DNA of 21,924 nucleotides from Phycisphaerae bacterium (GTDB lineage: Bacteria > Planctomycetota > Phycisphaerae > UBA1845 > UTPLA1), in contig JAJDEC010000087.1 in NCBI GenBank assembly GCA_029259995.1, forward strand, positions 1 to 21,924. Direction: 5' to 3'. Shown one piece after another: positions 7,326-15,168 of the stretch (its first letter is position 1; each line of letters begins with the position of its first letter). Below the pieces are notes generated by a model. That model saw nothing but the letters and a program-made list of their open reading frames with translations. It had not been told where the DNA came from and did no database searches. Both the position numbers and the translations under genes were made by a program.

Positions 7326-8062
7326 CGGCCTGTCATCCCTGCCGCGCCCGACCGATGCAATTCATCAGGTCTTACGCGGAAAGGCTTTCCTTGGCATTCC
7401 TTCGCCGACGCGTCGCTGGTCGGGGCTTCGCCCTTCGGAGCTTCCGGCTTCTTCTTCTTGGCTGGCTTGTCGCCGCCGTCCGCCTTCTTCGCCGACTTTT
7501 TCGATTCACCCTTGCCGCCCTTGGGCGCGGCTTTGCCGGCATCCTTGCCTGCGGCCTTGGCCTCCGCGGCAATCTGCCACCTGGGCTTCTGAATAAACTT
7601 CTTCTTCGGCCGATCGGCGAGCCACTTCACGCTGCCGCCGGCAGCCGCAATCTTCTTCTCCGCCGTGGAAGAGAACCGATGCGCTTCGACAGTCAGCGCC
7701 CCCGTCATTTCGCCGTCTCCGAGCACCTTGACGAGTTTGTTCTTGTCTCGAATGAGGCCCTTGCTTTCGAGTTCGGCCGGCGTCACGTGCGAACCCTTGT
7801 CGAATCGTTCGGCAAGCTCGGCAACATTGACGATCTGGTATTCCGTTCGAAAGATCTTGTTGCTGAAGCCGTACTTCGGGATTCGGCGGAAAAACGGAAA
7901 GTTCGCACCTTCGCGGAGCGACATGGCCGTGTAACCCGATCGCTGGCCCTGACCCTTGTGACCGCGGCCGGACGTCTTGCCCCATCCGCTGCTTTCACCG
8001 CGGCCGACTCGCTTGCGCTTGGGTCTCGCGCCGGCTTTCTGTGTTATTTCGGTGATATTCAT
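7307..8062 (-). CDS. rplO: 50S ribosomal protein L15, with long C-terminal tail
   Basis: The N-terminus carries the L15 signatures KRKRVGRGESSGWGKTSGRG and GHKGQGQRSG at about 16-43 and FRRIPKYGFSN at about 58-68. L15 binds deep in the 50S subunit and is important late in its assembly. The core ends near residue 155, but the frame continues to 251 residues; bacterial L15 is normally about 145-150. The extra 95-100 residues are Lys/Ala/Gly/Pro-rich until about 220, then a mixed end that overlaps the secY start by 19 bases. ATG 8062 is set by the N-terminal motif. It follows rpsE by 16 bases with no rpmD (L30) between them. Confidence 0.96.
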   Translation of the reverse strand: MNITEITQKAGARPKRKRVGRGESSGWGKTSGRGHKGQGQRSGYTAMSLREGANFPFFRRIPKYGFSNKIFRTEYQIVNVAELAERFDKGSHVTPAELESKGLIRDKNKLVKVLGDGEMTGALTVEAHRFSSTAEKKIAAAGGSVKWLADRPKKKFIQKPRWQIAAEAKAAGKDAGKAAPKGGKGESKKSAKKADGGDKPAKKKKPEAPKGEAPTSDASAKECQGKPFRVRPDELHRSGAAGMTGRCYQHF

Positions 8063-8078
8063 TTTCGATTCGTCGCTC

Positions 8079-8600
8079 TTAGTTGTACGTGGGCAATTCG
8101 ATGCCGCGAAGCTTCGCGACAGTTTCGCGATCCCGCAGCAACAACAATGCATTCAATGTCGCCTTGCAAAGGTTCTTCGGGCTCGTCGAGCCGTAGACCT
8201 TTGTCAGGCAGTCGTGCACGCCGGCCAGCTCGAGAACCGAGCGAACGCTCTGTCCCGCGATGACACCTGTTCCGGACTGCGCCGGAAGGATCTTCACGCG
8301 ACTCGAGCCGAAACGCCCCGTCACTTCGTGCGGAATCGTGCCACCACTCAACGAAACAGGCATCAATTCACGCATCGCGCGCTTGCGGCCCTTTTCGACG
8401 GCGTTCGGTACTTCGTTCGCTTTTCCGTAGCCGATTCCAACGTTGCCGTTCTTGTCGCCGACGACGACGAGTGCGGCAAAGCTGAAGCGGCGACCGCCTT
8501 TGACGACCTTCGAGCATCGATAGACCTTGACGACGTTGTCGTCATATCCCTGCCGATCCTCATGGTTCATGGCCTGCTTGTCCGGGGCTTTTGTCTGCAT
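8079..8600 (-). CDS. rpsE: 30S ribosomal protein S5
   Basis: S5 supports decoding fidelity and mRNA entry on the 30S subunit. The 173-residue protein shows the N-terminal double-stranded RNA-binding-like domain with VVKGGRRFSFAALVVVGD at about 33-50 and GNVGIGYGKANEVPNAVEKG at about 52-71, and the C-terminal domain with SGTGVIAGQSVRSVLELAGV at about 108-127 and SPKNLCKATLNAL. Length is normal. ATG 8600 gives a short charged leader; ATG 8570 is a possible second start. Neighbours are rplR upstream and rplO downstream. Confidence 0.98.
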   Translation of the reverse strand: MQTKAPDKQAMNHEDRQGYDDNVVKVYRCSKVVKGGRRFSFAALVVVGDKNGNVGIGYGKANEVPNAVEKGRKRAMRELMPVSLSGGTIPHEVTGRFGSSRVKILPAQSGTGVIAGQSVRSVLELAGVHDCLTKVYGSTSPKNLCKATLNALLLLRDRETVAKLRGIELPTYN

Positions 8601-8643
8601 TCGTTACTGATTCCTGACGCCTGGCTCGCCGGGCGATGGCGAA

Positions 8644-9006
8644 CTAAAACTCCAACCCCGCCTCGCGGGCCGCATCGGCCAGCGCCTTGACGCGACCGTG
8701 ATACTTGTATCCGTTTCGATCGAATGTGATCTGCCGAATGTTCTGCATTCGCGCCTTTTCAGCGATCGCCTGTCCGATCTTCTTCGCACCGCCGCAATTC
8801 CCGCCGCCGTCGGTCTTGGTCGCCTTCGTCAGCGTCCCGGCACTGCACAACGTCTTTCCGCTCAGATCATCGATCAACTGGACGCTGATCTGTTTGTTGC
8901 TGCGCGTGACGCTCAATCGGGGCCGTTCGGGCGTTCCAAAGATGCGCTTTCGCACGCGTCGCTTCCGACGCAGTTGGGCCAATGCTGTTCGCTTGTGTAC
9001 CTTCAT
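8644..9006 (-). CDS. rplR: 50S ribosomal protein L18
   Basis: The 120-residue protein has a basic N-terminus, then RPRLSVTRSNKQISVQLIDD at about 28-47, the 5S rRNA-binding core of L18, and a C-terminal segment with FDRNGYKYHGRVKALADAAR at about 95-114. L18, with L5 and L25, binds 5S rRNA in the central protuberance. Length is normal. It lies between rplF and rpsE, as expected in the spc operon. Confidence 0.98.
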   Translation of the reverse strand: MKVHKRTALAQLRRKRRVRKRIFGTPERPRLSVTRSNKQISVQLIDDLSGKTLCSAGTLTKATKTDGGGNCGGAKKIGQAIAEKARMQNIRQITFDRNGYKYHGRVKALADAAREAGLEF

Positions 9007-9032
9007 CGTTACTTTCGCCTTATGCCGCTCGA

Positions 9033-9605
9033 CTAACCGCCGGCTCCGGCAAACGCCTTGCCTGCCTTGCGGCGAATCTGCTCGCCTTCGTATCGAATGC
9101 CCTTGCCCTTGTAAGGCTCAGGCCGTCGTGCATCCTGGACGTTTCTCGCGAACTGCCCAACGAGCTGCTTGTCTATGCCTTCGATCGTGAGCTTCGCCGG
9201 CGTCTCGTCACCTTTCGCCTGGGGAATCTCGATCGTTACTTTGATGCCCTGCGGAATCGGCACCTTGACCAGGTGCGAAAAGCCGACGGTCAGATCAAGC
9301 GAGCTGCCGGCGATCGCACAGCCGTAGCCAGTGCCGTAAACTTCCATCTTCTGCGTGTAGCCCTGCGTGACGCCGACGATCATGTTGTTGATCAACGCCC
9401 GTGTCAGCCCGTGGAATGCGCGATGCTCGCGGATATCGCTGCTTCGATCGACGCACACATTGCCGCCGTCCACTTTCACAGACACGCCGTGCGGATGCGC
9501 AAAACTCAGATTCCCCTTGGGACCTGTGACGGAAATGGTCGAACCATTCACGTCCACTTTTACGCCCTTGGGCATTTCAATTGGTTTCTTGCCGATTCGC
9601 GACAT
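9033..9605 (-). CDS. rplF: 50S ribosomal protein L6
   Basis: MSRIGKKPIEMPKGVKV at the N-terminus and the late motif RRPEPYKGKGIRYEGEQIRR at about 155-174 are diagnostic of L6. The protein is 190 residues, slightly longer than the usual 176-180. L6 has two related beta-alpha domains and binds 23S rRNA helix 97 near the sarcin-ricin loop and the factor-binding site, so it lies close to where elongation factors act. Neighbours are rpsH upstream (44 bases) and rplR downstream (26 bases). Confidence 0.98.
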   Translation of the reverse strand: MSRIGKKPIEMPKGVKVDVNGSTISVTGPKGNLSFAHPHGVSVKVDGGNVCVDRSSDIREHRAFHGLTRALINNMIVGVTQGYTQKMEVYGTGYGCAIAGSSLDLTVGFSHLVKVPIPQGIKVTIEIPQAKGDETPAKLTIEGIDKQLVGQFARNVQDARRPEPYKGKGIRYEGEQIRRKAGKAFAGAGG

Positions 9606-9649
9606 CAGTCTTCAGCCTTCGTCTTGTTCGCCGTGGTCCAGCCCGACGC

Positions 9650-10045
9650 CTAGTACACTGTGCACAACAACTCGCCGCCCACACGCTGCTCACGGCACTT
9701 GCGATCGCTCATCACGCCGCGGCTCGTTGAAAGAATCGCAATCCCCAGACCATTGAGCACCTGCGGGATTTCCTCGACGCCGACAAACAGCCGTCGCCCA
9801 CCCTTGCTCTCGCGCTTCAGCTGATTCAGAACAATCTCGCCGCGCGGTCCGTACTTCAGGGAGACGCGAATCTTCCCCTGAACGCCGTCATCGATCTCGT
9901 CAAAGCCTTCGATGAACCCCTCGTCCTTGAGGACCTGGGCGATCGCACACTTAATATTGCTGCGCGGAATCATCACGTGCTTGGCCTTGTTACGGGCCGA
10001 GTTGCGAATCCGCGTTAGCATGTCAGCGACAGGGTCACTCCACAT
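9650..10045 (-). CDS. rpsH: 30S ribosomal protein S8
   Basis: The 131-residue protein starts DPVADMLTRIRNSARNKAKH and ends with the S8 signature ILSTSRGVMSDRKCREQRVG, then GELLCTVY. S8 binds 16S rRNA helix 21 early in 30S assembly; in E. coli it also represses its own operon by binding an mRNA copy of that site near the rplE start. No clear mimic of that site was recognised here. It lies 39 bases after rpsZ. Confidence 0.98.
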   Translation of the reverse strand: MWSDPVADMLTRIRNSARNKAKHVMIPRSNIKCAIAQVLKDEGFIEGFDEIDDGVQGKIRVSLKYGPRGEIVLNQLKRESKGGRRLFVGVEEIPQVLNGLGIAILSTSRGVMSDRKCREQRVGGELLCTVY

Positions 10046-10084
10046 CGATCAAAATCCTTCGGCGATTGCGCCTTCGTCTTCGAA

Positions 10085-10270
10085 TTACCAACTGGCCTTG
10101 CGCACGCCCGGAATCTTTCCTTCGTGGGCGAGACTGCGGAAGCAGATCCGACACAGCATGAACTTGCGATACACCGCCCGGGGGCGGCCGCAAATCTGGC
10201 AACGCGTGTAACCGCGTACCTTGAACTTCGGCTTTCGCAGTGCTTTGACGATCAACGACGTCTTGGCCAT
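10085..10270 (-). CDS. rpsZ: 30S ribosomal protein S14, zinc-binding (type Z)
   Basis: Starting at ATG 10270 (MAKTSLIVKALRKPKFKVR) the product is 61 residues, the length of the short S14 class. Cys24, Cys27, Cys40 and Cys43 make the two CxxC pairs of the zinc site (CQIC and CRIC). The ending GKIPGVRKASW is the classic S14 end. S14 binds the 30S head and is needed for late assembly. The short zinc form, and not the 101-residue zinc-free form, is used here, between L5 and S8. Confidence 0.98.
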   Translation of the reverse strand: MAKTSLIVKALRKPKFKVRGYTRCQICGRPRAVYRKFMLCRICFRSLAHEGKIPGVRKASW

Positions 10271-10315
10271 AGGGCGTCTCGCTTCCGCCGGCATCGCCGG
10301 CGATGTTCACTTTCG

Positions 10316-10876
10316 TTAAGCAGCCTTGTCCGTATCCGTCTTGCGGAACGGAAGGCCCAGTTTTTGTAAAAGCTCGCGTGCCTCGCGATCATTCCGCGCC
10401 GACGTTGCGAACGTGATATTCATTCCCTGCTGAAACGTCACCTTGTCCGGATCCACTTCCGGGAACACGGTCTGTTCCGTCACGCCCATGCTGTAGTTGC
10501 CTCGACCGTCGAAACTGTTCGGGTTCAGTCCCCGAAAGTCACGAACGCGAGGAATCGCGATGGCAATCAGGCGATCCAGAAACTCATACATCCGCTTTCC
10601 GCGGAGCGTGACTTTCAGACCGATGTCATAACCCTCGCGCAGCTTGAAGTTCGAGACGCTCTTCTTTGCCTTGCAGACGAGCGGCTTCTGGCCGGCGATC
10701 AGCGCCAGCTCCTTTTGAGCGGCGGCGATTCTGCCCTTCTCGGAGATGGCGCTACCCAATCCCATGGAGATGACAATCTTGTCGACTCGCGGAATCGCCA
10801 TCGGGTTCTTGATGCCCAACTCTTGCTTCAATACGGCGGCAATCTCGTTCTTGTATTTTTCTTGCAGTCGCGCCAT
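10316..10876 (-). CDS. rplE: 50S ribosomal protein L5
   Basis: The 186-residue protein carries the L5 motifs ARLQEKYKNEIAAVLKQELG at the start, NPMAIPRVDKIVISMGLG at about 24-41, and DFRGLNPNSFDGRGNYSMGV at about 112-131. L5 binds 5S rRNA and contacts S13 and P-site tRNA in the central protuberance. Length is close to normal (about 179). It starts 77 bases after rplX and is followed by rpsZ. Confidence 0.98.
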   Translation of the reverse strand: MARLQEKYKNEIAAVLKQELGIKNPMAIPRVDKIVISMGLGSAISEKGRIAAAQKELALIAGQKPLVCKAKKSVSNFKLREGYDIGLKVTLRGKRMYEFLDRLIAIAIPRVRDFRGLNPNSFDGRGNYSMGVTEQTVFPEVDPDKVTFQQGMNITFATSARNDREARELLQKLGLPFRKTDTDKAA

Positions 10877-10953
10877 GGCTTCGACACCGACAATCTACTG
10901 GCAATGCATCTGCATCACCTGGACTTACTTCAACCAGCCGTCAAATGCGGCCA

Positions 10954-11313
10954 TTATTCCGTTTTGGCGGACACGGCCTTCGCCTCGTCCAACACTGTTC
11001 CGCCGACCGTCACACGGCGCTTGGACACGATGCGTCCTTTGCCGTCCTTTTCAACCTCGAACCGCACACGAGCCGCCTTTCCGGTCTTCGGATCAACCGG
11101 CAGCACGTTGGACACGTGAATGGGTGCTTCTTTCTGAATTCGGCCGCCCTGGGGGTTCTGCCGGCTCGGCCGCATGTGGCGATGCACGAGGTTGACACCT
11201 TCGATAAACACGCGATGGTTCGCCGGATCCACTCGCAACACCTTGCCCTGCTGGCCGCGATGCTCGCCGCTGATCACTTCGACCCGATCACCTTTTCGTA
11301 CCTTCGCCGCCAT
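10954..11313 (-). CDS. rplX: 50S ribosomal protein L24
   Basis: The 119-residue protein opens with a KOW motif (VRKGDRVEVISGEHRGQQGK, about 5-24), followed by GVNLVHRHMRPS and the C-terminal VGGTVLDEAK. L24 is an early 50S assembly initiator protein at the 5' end of 23S rRNA near the exit tunnel. It is slightly longer than the usual 103. Its ATG lies only three bases after the rplN stop, and AGGTGG inside the end of rplN probably serves as its ribosome-binding site, so translation of the two is probably coupled. Confidence 0.98.
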   Translation of the reverse strand: MAAKVRKGDRVEVISGEHRGQQGKVLRVDPANHRVFIEGVNLVHRHMRPSRQNPQGGRIQKEAPIHVSNVLPVDPKTGKAARVRFEVEKDGKGRIVSKRRVTVGGTVLDEAKAVSAKTE

Positions 11314-11316
11314 GAT

Positions 11317-11730
11317 CTAGACCACCTCGCTCGCAAGCGACACGATTTTCATGTAACCCTTCTCGCGAAGCTCGCGAGCCACGGCGCCGAAGATTCGCGT
11401 GCCGCGTGGGTTCTTTTCATCATCAATAATCACGGCCGCATTCGAATCAAATCGAACATAGCTGCCGTCTTCCCGGCGAACCGGATACTTTGTGCGGACG
11501 ATCACGGCTTTGATCTTCCGTCGCGTCGATCGCTCTTTTCGGTTGTTGCCGACGTAGTAGTCGCTGTTCGGAAGCGCCTTCTTCACCGAGCACACAACGA
11601 TATCGCCGACACCCGCCGCGCGACGCGTGAATCGCTTTCGCCCGGTAGATCCGCCGAGGACGCGAATGACCAGGGCCTTCTTCGCCCCGGTATTGTCCGT
11701 AATGTCGACTACGCTCTCTTGTTGAACCAT
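11317..11730 (-). CDS. rplN: 50S ribosomal protein L14, with two small insertions
   Basis: From ATG 11730 the product is 137 residues; MVQQESVVDITDNTGAKK is the conserved start, and GTRIFGAVARELREKGYMKI is the conserved end. L14 forms intersubunit bridges with 16S rRNA and contacts L19. Compared with the 123-residue E. coli protein, there are extra residues after LGGS (GRKRFTRR region, about 26-34) and around NSDYYVGNNRKERSTRRK (about 55-72), together about 14 residues. The upstream in-frame extension to 11955 overlaps rpsQ and lacks homology, so it is left out. Confidence 0.97.
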   Translation of the reverse strand: MVQQESVVDITDNTGAKKALVIRVLGGSTGRKRFTRRAAGVGDIVVCSVKKALPNSDYYVGNNRKERSTRRKIKAVIVRTKYPVRREDGSYVRFDSNAAVIIDDEKNPRGTRIFGAVARELREKGYMKIVSLASEVV

Positions 11731-11746
11731 CGCCCAAACGCTCCGT

Positions 11747-12046
11747 TTATGCTTTTCCCATTCGACGAATGATCCGCAAGAGACGCCAGGACTTGGTCTT
11801 ACTGATCGGTCGGCACTCTGAAATCTCAACCACGTCGCCGACTTGAGCTTCGTTCTGTTCGTCGTGAGCGTGAAGCACGAGGCGCCGTCCCAAATACTTG
11901 CCGTATTTCGGATGTCGAACCTGTCGGTCGATTCGCACCTTGATCGTCTTGTCACGCTTGCTCGTCTCGACCACGCCGATGCGTTTGCGTCGCTTGAGTC
12001 GCGGCTCAGCGGCCGTTGCGATTCCTGATGTTGCCGATTCGCTCAT
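11747..12046 (-). CDS. rpsQ: 30S ribosomal protein S17
   Basis: The 99-residue protein has KRIGVVETSKRDKTIKVRID at about 21-40, VRHPKYGKYL at about 43-52 and DVVEISECRPISKTKSWRLL at about 71-90, the classic S17 OB-fold motifs. S17 is a primary 16S rRNA binder of the 30S body. The first 18 residues are a variable, Ser/Ala-rich leader. It lies 37 bases after rpmC and 16 bases before rplN. Confidence 0.98.
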   Translation of the reverse strand: MSESATSGIATAAEPRLKRRKRIGVVETSKRDKTIKVRIDRQVRHPKYGKYLGRRLVLHAHDEQNEAQVGDVVEISECRPISKTKSWRLLRIIRRMGKA

Positions 12047-12083
12047 AACCTGTCGTCACTCACTTAGGTCCGCCGTCGGGACG

Positions 12084-12341
12084 TTATGCTTTCGCTTTGC
12101 CGCTCTTTCTCGAGCCGGACGCTTCCATGTGATGCTGCTTCTGTTCAATATCGCCTTCGTGTCGCTCGTTCAGGGACGTCAACACGCGTGCAATATCGCG
12201 GCGCGTCTTTCCAAGTTGCGAGGAGTCTTCGAGCTTCTCCGTCACAGCCTGGCTTCGCAGATCGAAGAAATGCCGGCGGAGTCGATCGAGCTCCGTGTGC
12301 AGCTCGTCAGTCTTGAGTTCTCGTAGGTCGCCAATTTTCAT
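12084..12341 (-). CDS. rpmC: 50S ribosomal protein L29
   Basis: The first 65 residues form the two-helix L29 hairpin: MKIGDLRELKTDELHTELDR, LRRHFFDLRSQ, and KTRRDIARVLTSLNER. L29 lies at the polypeptide exit and helps form the docking site for trigger factor and SRP. The final 20 residues (HHMEASGSRKSGKAKA) are an extra basic tail; the usual length is about 63-70. It lies 18 bases after rplP. Confidence 0.96.
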   Translation of the reverse strand: MKIGDLRELKTDELHTELDRLRRHFFDLRSQAVTEKLEDSSQLGKTRRDIARVLTSLNERHEGDIEQKQHHMEASGSRKSGKAKA

Positions 12342-12359
12342 CGTTCTATCCTTCGACCC

Positions 12360-12779
12360 TTACAGACTCGGCAGTCGTTTCACGAATCGACATCGATAAG
12401 GCATCTTGTGTGCCACGCGGGCCAGCGCCGCGCGGGCCACGTCCTCCGGAATCTCGCCGATCTCGTACAGGATCGTTCCGGGCTTGACGAGTGCGACCCA
12501 ATGATCGACTTCACCTTTGCCCTTACCCATACGCGTTTCCAGCGGCTTGCCGGTAATACTCTTATGCGGAAAGATGCGGATGAAGACGCGTCCCTGTCGT
12601 GACAGGAAGTGCGTGGCCGCCATTCGGCCGGCTTCGATCTGGCGGGCCGTAATTCGGCCGCCCTCGAGCACCTGCAAACCAAACTCGCCGTAGGCGACTC
12701 GATTGCCGCGCGTCGCGTTCCCTCGCGTGTGACCGCGATGCATCTTTCGATATTTCACTCGGGCCGGAAGCATGGCCAT
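12360..12779 (-). CDS. rplP: 50S ribosomal protein L16
   Basis: The 139-residue protein opens MAMLPARVKYRKMHRGHTRG and carries GEFGLQVLEGGRITARQIEA at about 32-51, FIRIFPHKSITGKPLETRMG at about 71-90, and GKGKGEVDHWVALVKPG. L16 organises the A-site side of the peptidyl transferase centre and contacts aminoacyl-tRNA. Length is normal. It lies 18 bases after rpsC. Confidence 0.98.
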   Translation of the reverse strand: MAMLPARVKYRKMHRGHTRGNATRGNRVAYGEFGLQVLEGGRITARQIEAGRMAATHFLSRQGRVFIRIFPHKSITGKPLETRMGKGKGEVDHWVALVKPGTILYEIGEIPEDVARAALARVAHKMPYRCRFVKRLPSL

Positions 12780-12797
12780 GACAATCCGTCTCCTTGC

Positions 12798-13490
12798 TTA
12801 TGCCCTTGCCCGGCGACCACCGCGTCGCACCGGTTCCGCTTCGTCCACTTCGTTCCCGTATTGCCCCTTGTAGAGCCAGACGCGAATGCCGATGGCACCG
12901 TACGTCGTGAAGCTCTGGGCAAAACCGTAGTCCACATGCGCCTGCAACGTCTGCAACGGAATCGATCCACGCTTCTGCGTCTCGGTTCGCGACATTTCCG
13001 CGCCGCCGAGCCGCCCCTTGGCGATGATCTTGATTCCCAATGCACCCGCCGCCATGGCCGCATCACATTTCATCTTGACCGCCCGCCGGAAGCTGCCGCG
13101 GCGGCGAAGCTGGGCCGCGATGTCCAGGGCGACCAGCTGAGCGTTCATGTCGGGATTCTTGATCTCCCGAATGTTGACGCTGACTTTTCGATCAATCAGG
13201 TCCTCGACCAGTTCGCGAAGCTTGTCAACCTCGGCGCCCTTGGGGCCGATGACCATACCCGGACGAGCCGTGGACAAGAACACTTTCACTTCGTCGCGCG
13301 TTCGTTCGATCTCAATCTTGCTGCAACCGGCGAACGGCGGCGTCTGATTGAGTCGCTTGTTGATCAAAGCGCGAATCTTCTGATCTTCGATCAGAAACTC
13401 GGCGAACGCGGCCTTCGGTGCATACCACCGGGAGCGCCATGGTTCCGTCACGCCGATTCGAAATCCTGTCGGATGGACTTTCTGTCCCAT
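12798..13490 (-). CDS. rpsC: 30S ribosomal protein S3
   Basis: Starting at ATG 13490 the protein is 230 residues and opens MGQKVHPTGFRIGVTEPWRS, the S3 signature. A KH RNA-binding domain follows (MVIGPKGAEVDKLRELVEDL, about 72-91), and the C-terminal part shows GALGIKIIAKGRLGGAEMSR at about 158-177. S3 lines the mRNA entry channel and takes part in mRNA helicase activity with S4 and S5. The start is fixed by homology and lies four bases after the rplV stop, suggesting coupled translation. Confidence 0.98.
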   Translation of the reverse strand: MGQKVHPTGFRIGVTEPWRSRWYAPKAAFAEFLIEDQKIRALINKRLNQTPPFAGCSKIEIERTRDEVKVFLSTARPGMVIGPKGAEVDKLRELVEDLIDRKVSVNIREIKNPDMNAQLVALDIAAQLRRRGSFRRAVKMKCDAAMAAGALGIKIIAKGRLGGAEMSRTETQKRGSIPLQTLQAHVDYGFAQSFTTYGAIGIRVWLYKGQYGNEVDEAEPVRRGGRRARA

Positions 13491-13494
13491 TGCG

Positions 13495-13845
13495 TTAGTT
13501 CCTCGGTCCTTCGCCCACCGTGACAACAATATGGCTCGTACGCTTCATGATTGGGTGCGCTCGACCGCGATCCTTGGGGCGAAATCGCTTGATCGTCGGG
13601 CCCTCATCGACCCGCGCCTCGTGAACGAACAGTTCGCGAACATTCGCCTCCTGCTCGTCAGCGTCGGCCATCGCGGCACGGACCACTTTGTCCACCAGAA
13701 CCGCCGCCCGCTTGGGCGTAAATTTCAACAGATCGAGCGCCTCGTTGACGTGCCGATCTGCGATCAGCTGCGTCACCAACCGCGCCTTGCGCGGGCTGAT
13801 TCGGGCATATCGATGAATACTTGTCCAAGCAGTCTTATCTGCCAT
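13495..13845 (-). CDS. rplV: 50S ribosomal protein L22
   Basis: The 116-residue protein has RYARISPRKARLVTQLI at about 12-28 and the late beta-hairpin region VDEGPTIKRFRPKDRGRAHP with IMKRTSHI at about 78-105. The hairpin loop of L22 forms part of the nascent peptide tunnel constriction, together with L4. Length is normal. It lies 33 bases after rpsS. Confidence 0.98.
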   Translation of the reverse strand: MADKTAWTSIHRYARISPRKARLVTQLIADRHVNEALDLLKFTPKRAAVLVDKVVRAAMADADEQEANVRELFVHEARVDEGPTIKRFRPKDRGRAHPIMKRTSHIVVTVGEGPRN

Positions 13846-13878
13846 AACCTTTTTCGCTCCGCAACTGCGATCGCTGCG

Positions 13879-14148
13879 TTATCGCTTCTTCGACTCAGTA
13901 TGACTTCGGAAGGTTCGCGTCGGACTGAACTCGCCGAGCTTGTGCCCTACCATGTCTTCCGTGACATACACTTTGTGGAAAATCTTTCCGTTGTGCACAT
14001 CAAACGTCTTGCCGACAAACTCCGGCGGAATCGTACATCGACGTGCCCACGTCTTGATCGCCGCGCGATAACCCGCGGCCTCCGCCTTCATCACCTTTTC
14101 GTAAAGGCGAGGGTCAACAAATGGGCCTTTTTTCAGACTTCTCGACAT
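13879..14148 (-). CDS. rpsS: 30S ribosomal protein S19
   Basis: The 89-residue protein begins MSRSLKKGPFVDPRLYEKVM and contains WARRCTIPPEFVGKTFDVHN at about 34-53 and VTEDMVGHKLGEFSPTRTFR at about 62-81. S19 forms a complex with S13 in the 30S head near the A and P sites. Length is normal. It sits between rplB (76 bases upstream) and rplV. Confidence 0.98.
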   Translation of the reverse strand: MSRSLKKGPFVDPRLYEKVMKAEAAGYRAAIKTWARRCTIPPEFVGKTFDVHNGKIFHKVYVTEDMVGHKLGEFSPTRTFRSHTESKKR

Positions 14149-14224
14149 CGTCTAACGTCCAAATCTTCCATGCCGGCCATTCGCCGACTCGAATCACGCC
14201 GCGAACCCGCGGCACGAATAAAAC

Positions 14225-15094
14225 TTACTTCCGTCGCGCCAGTGAGACCTGACCGAATCGAACACTCTTGCGTCGTCGCAGGATTCGGCGATTCGATCGG
14301 TTTCGCGGCTTTCGCGTTCGACCGCCCTTGGCCAGCTTGCCCGTCGGACTGCAGGGATGACGTCCGCCACCGCTGCGACCTTCGCCACCACCCATCGGGT
14401 GCGCAACCGGGTTCATCGACGTTCCGCGGTTATGCGGCCGCCGCCCCAAGTGTCGGTTTCGCCCGGCCTTGCCAAGCGAGATATTCTTGTGATCGACGTT
14501 GCCCAACTGGCCAATCGTCGCGCGGCATTCGACGCGAATCTGTCGCATTTCGCCGGAAGGCAGGACGATCGTCGCCCAATCCCCTTCGCGAGCCACGAAT
14601 CGAGCCACGCTGCCGGCCGATCGCACAAGCTTGCCGCCCTGGCCGGCCGACATCTCGACGTTGTGAACGTCCATGCCGACGGGCATGTCGCGGAAAGCCA
14701 TCGCGTTGCCGACTTTCGGCTCGACGCCTTTTCCGCTCATCACCTTCTCGCCGGCCTTCATGCCGTTCGGCGCCAGGATGTAGCGATACTCATCGTCCGC
14801 ATACTTCACCAGCGCGATGAAGACGTTGCGATTCGGATCGTATTCGATCGCCTCAACGAGGCCTTCGATGCCGTCCTTGTTCCGCTTGAAGTCGATCACG
14901 CGATAGAGCCGCTTGTGACCGCCGCCGCGGAATCGAGACGTTGTAACGCCCTGGTTGTTACGACCGCCCGTCTTGGTGATCGGGCGCGTCAACGACTTCT
15001 TCGGCCGACGCTTCTTGTCCGTCAGCTCGGCATAGTCATTCACGCTGGCGTTGCGTCGCCCCGGCGTCGTCTTGTTGTAGATCTTTACGCCCAT
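14225..15094 (-). CDS. rplB: 50S ribosomal protein L2
   Basis: The 289-residue protein shows TTSRFRGGGHKRLYRVIDFK at about 51-70, IEYDPNRNVFIALVKYADDE at about 83-102 and, near the end, GTSMNPVAHPMGGGEGRSGG, which carries the conserved His of the loop reaching the peptidyl transferase centre. L2 is required for subunit joining and peptide bond formation. Length is close to the usual 275. It lies 74 bases after rplW. Confidence 0.99.
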   Translation of the reverse strand: MGVKIYNKTTPGRRNASVNDYAELTDKKRRPKKSLTRPITKTGGRNNQGVTTSRFRGGGHKRLYRVIDFKRNKDGIEGLVEAIEYDPNRNVFIALVKYADDEYRYILAPNGMKAGEKVMSGKGVEPKVGNAMAFRDMPVGMDVHNVEMSAGQGGKLVRSAGSVARFVAREGDWATIVLPSGEMRQIRVECRATIGQLGNVDHKNISLGKAGRNRHLGRRPHNRGTSMNPVAHPMGGGEGRSGGGRHPCSPTGKLAKGGRTRKPRNRSNRRILRRRKSVRFGQVSLARRK

Positions 15095-15168
15095 CAGTCA
15101 TCCAATACGTCTTCGGCGTTTCGCCGAAGCGGGCCCCGCGTCACACGCGACCCAGCCGTGAATCCAAG

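Noticed and set aside
11731..11955. In-frame upstream extension of rplN
   Set aside because: It lies over the end of rpsQ; the L14 family begins at ATG 11730.
13531..14820. Long plus-strand frame of 429 codons opposite rplV, rpsS and rplB
   Set aside because: It covers three certain ribosomal protein genes on the other strand and reads as an Arg/Ser/Pro-rich shadow.
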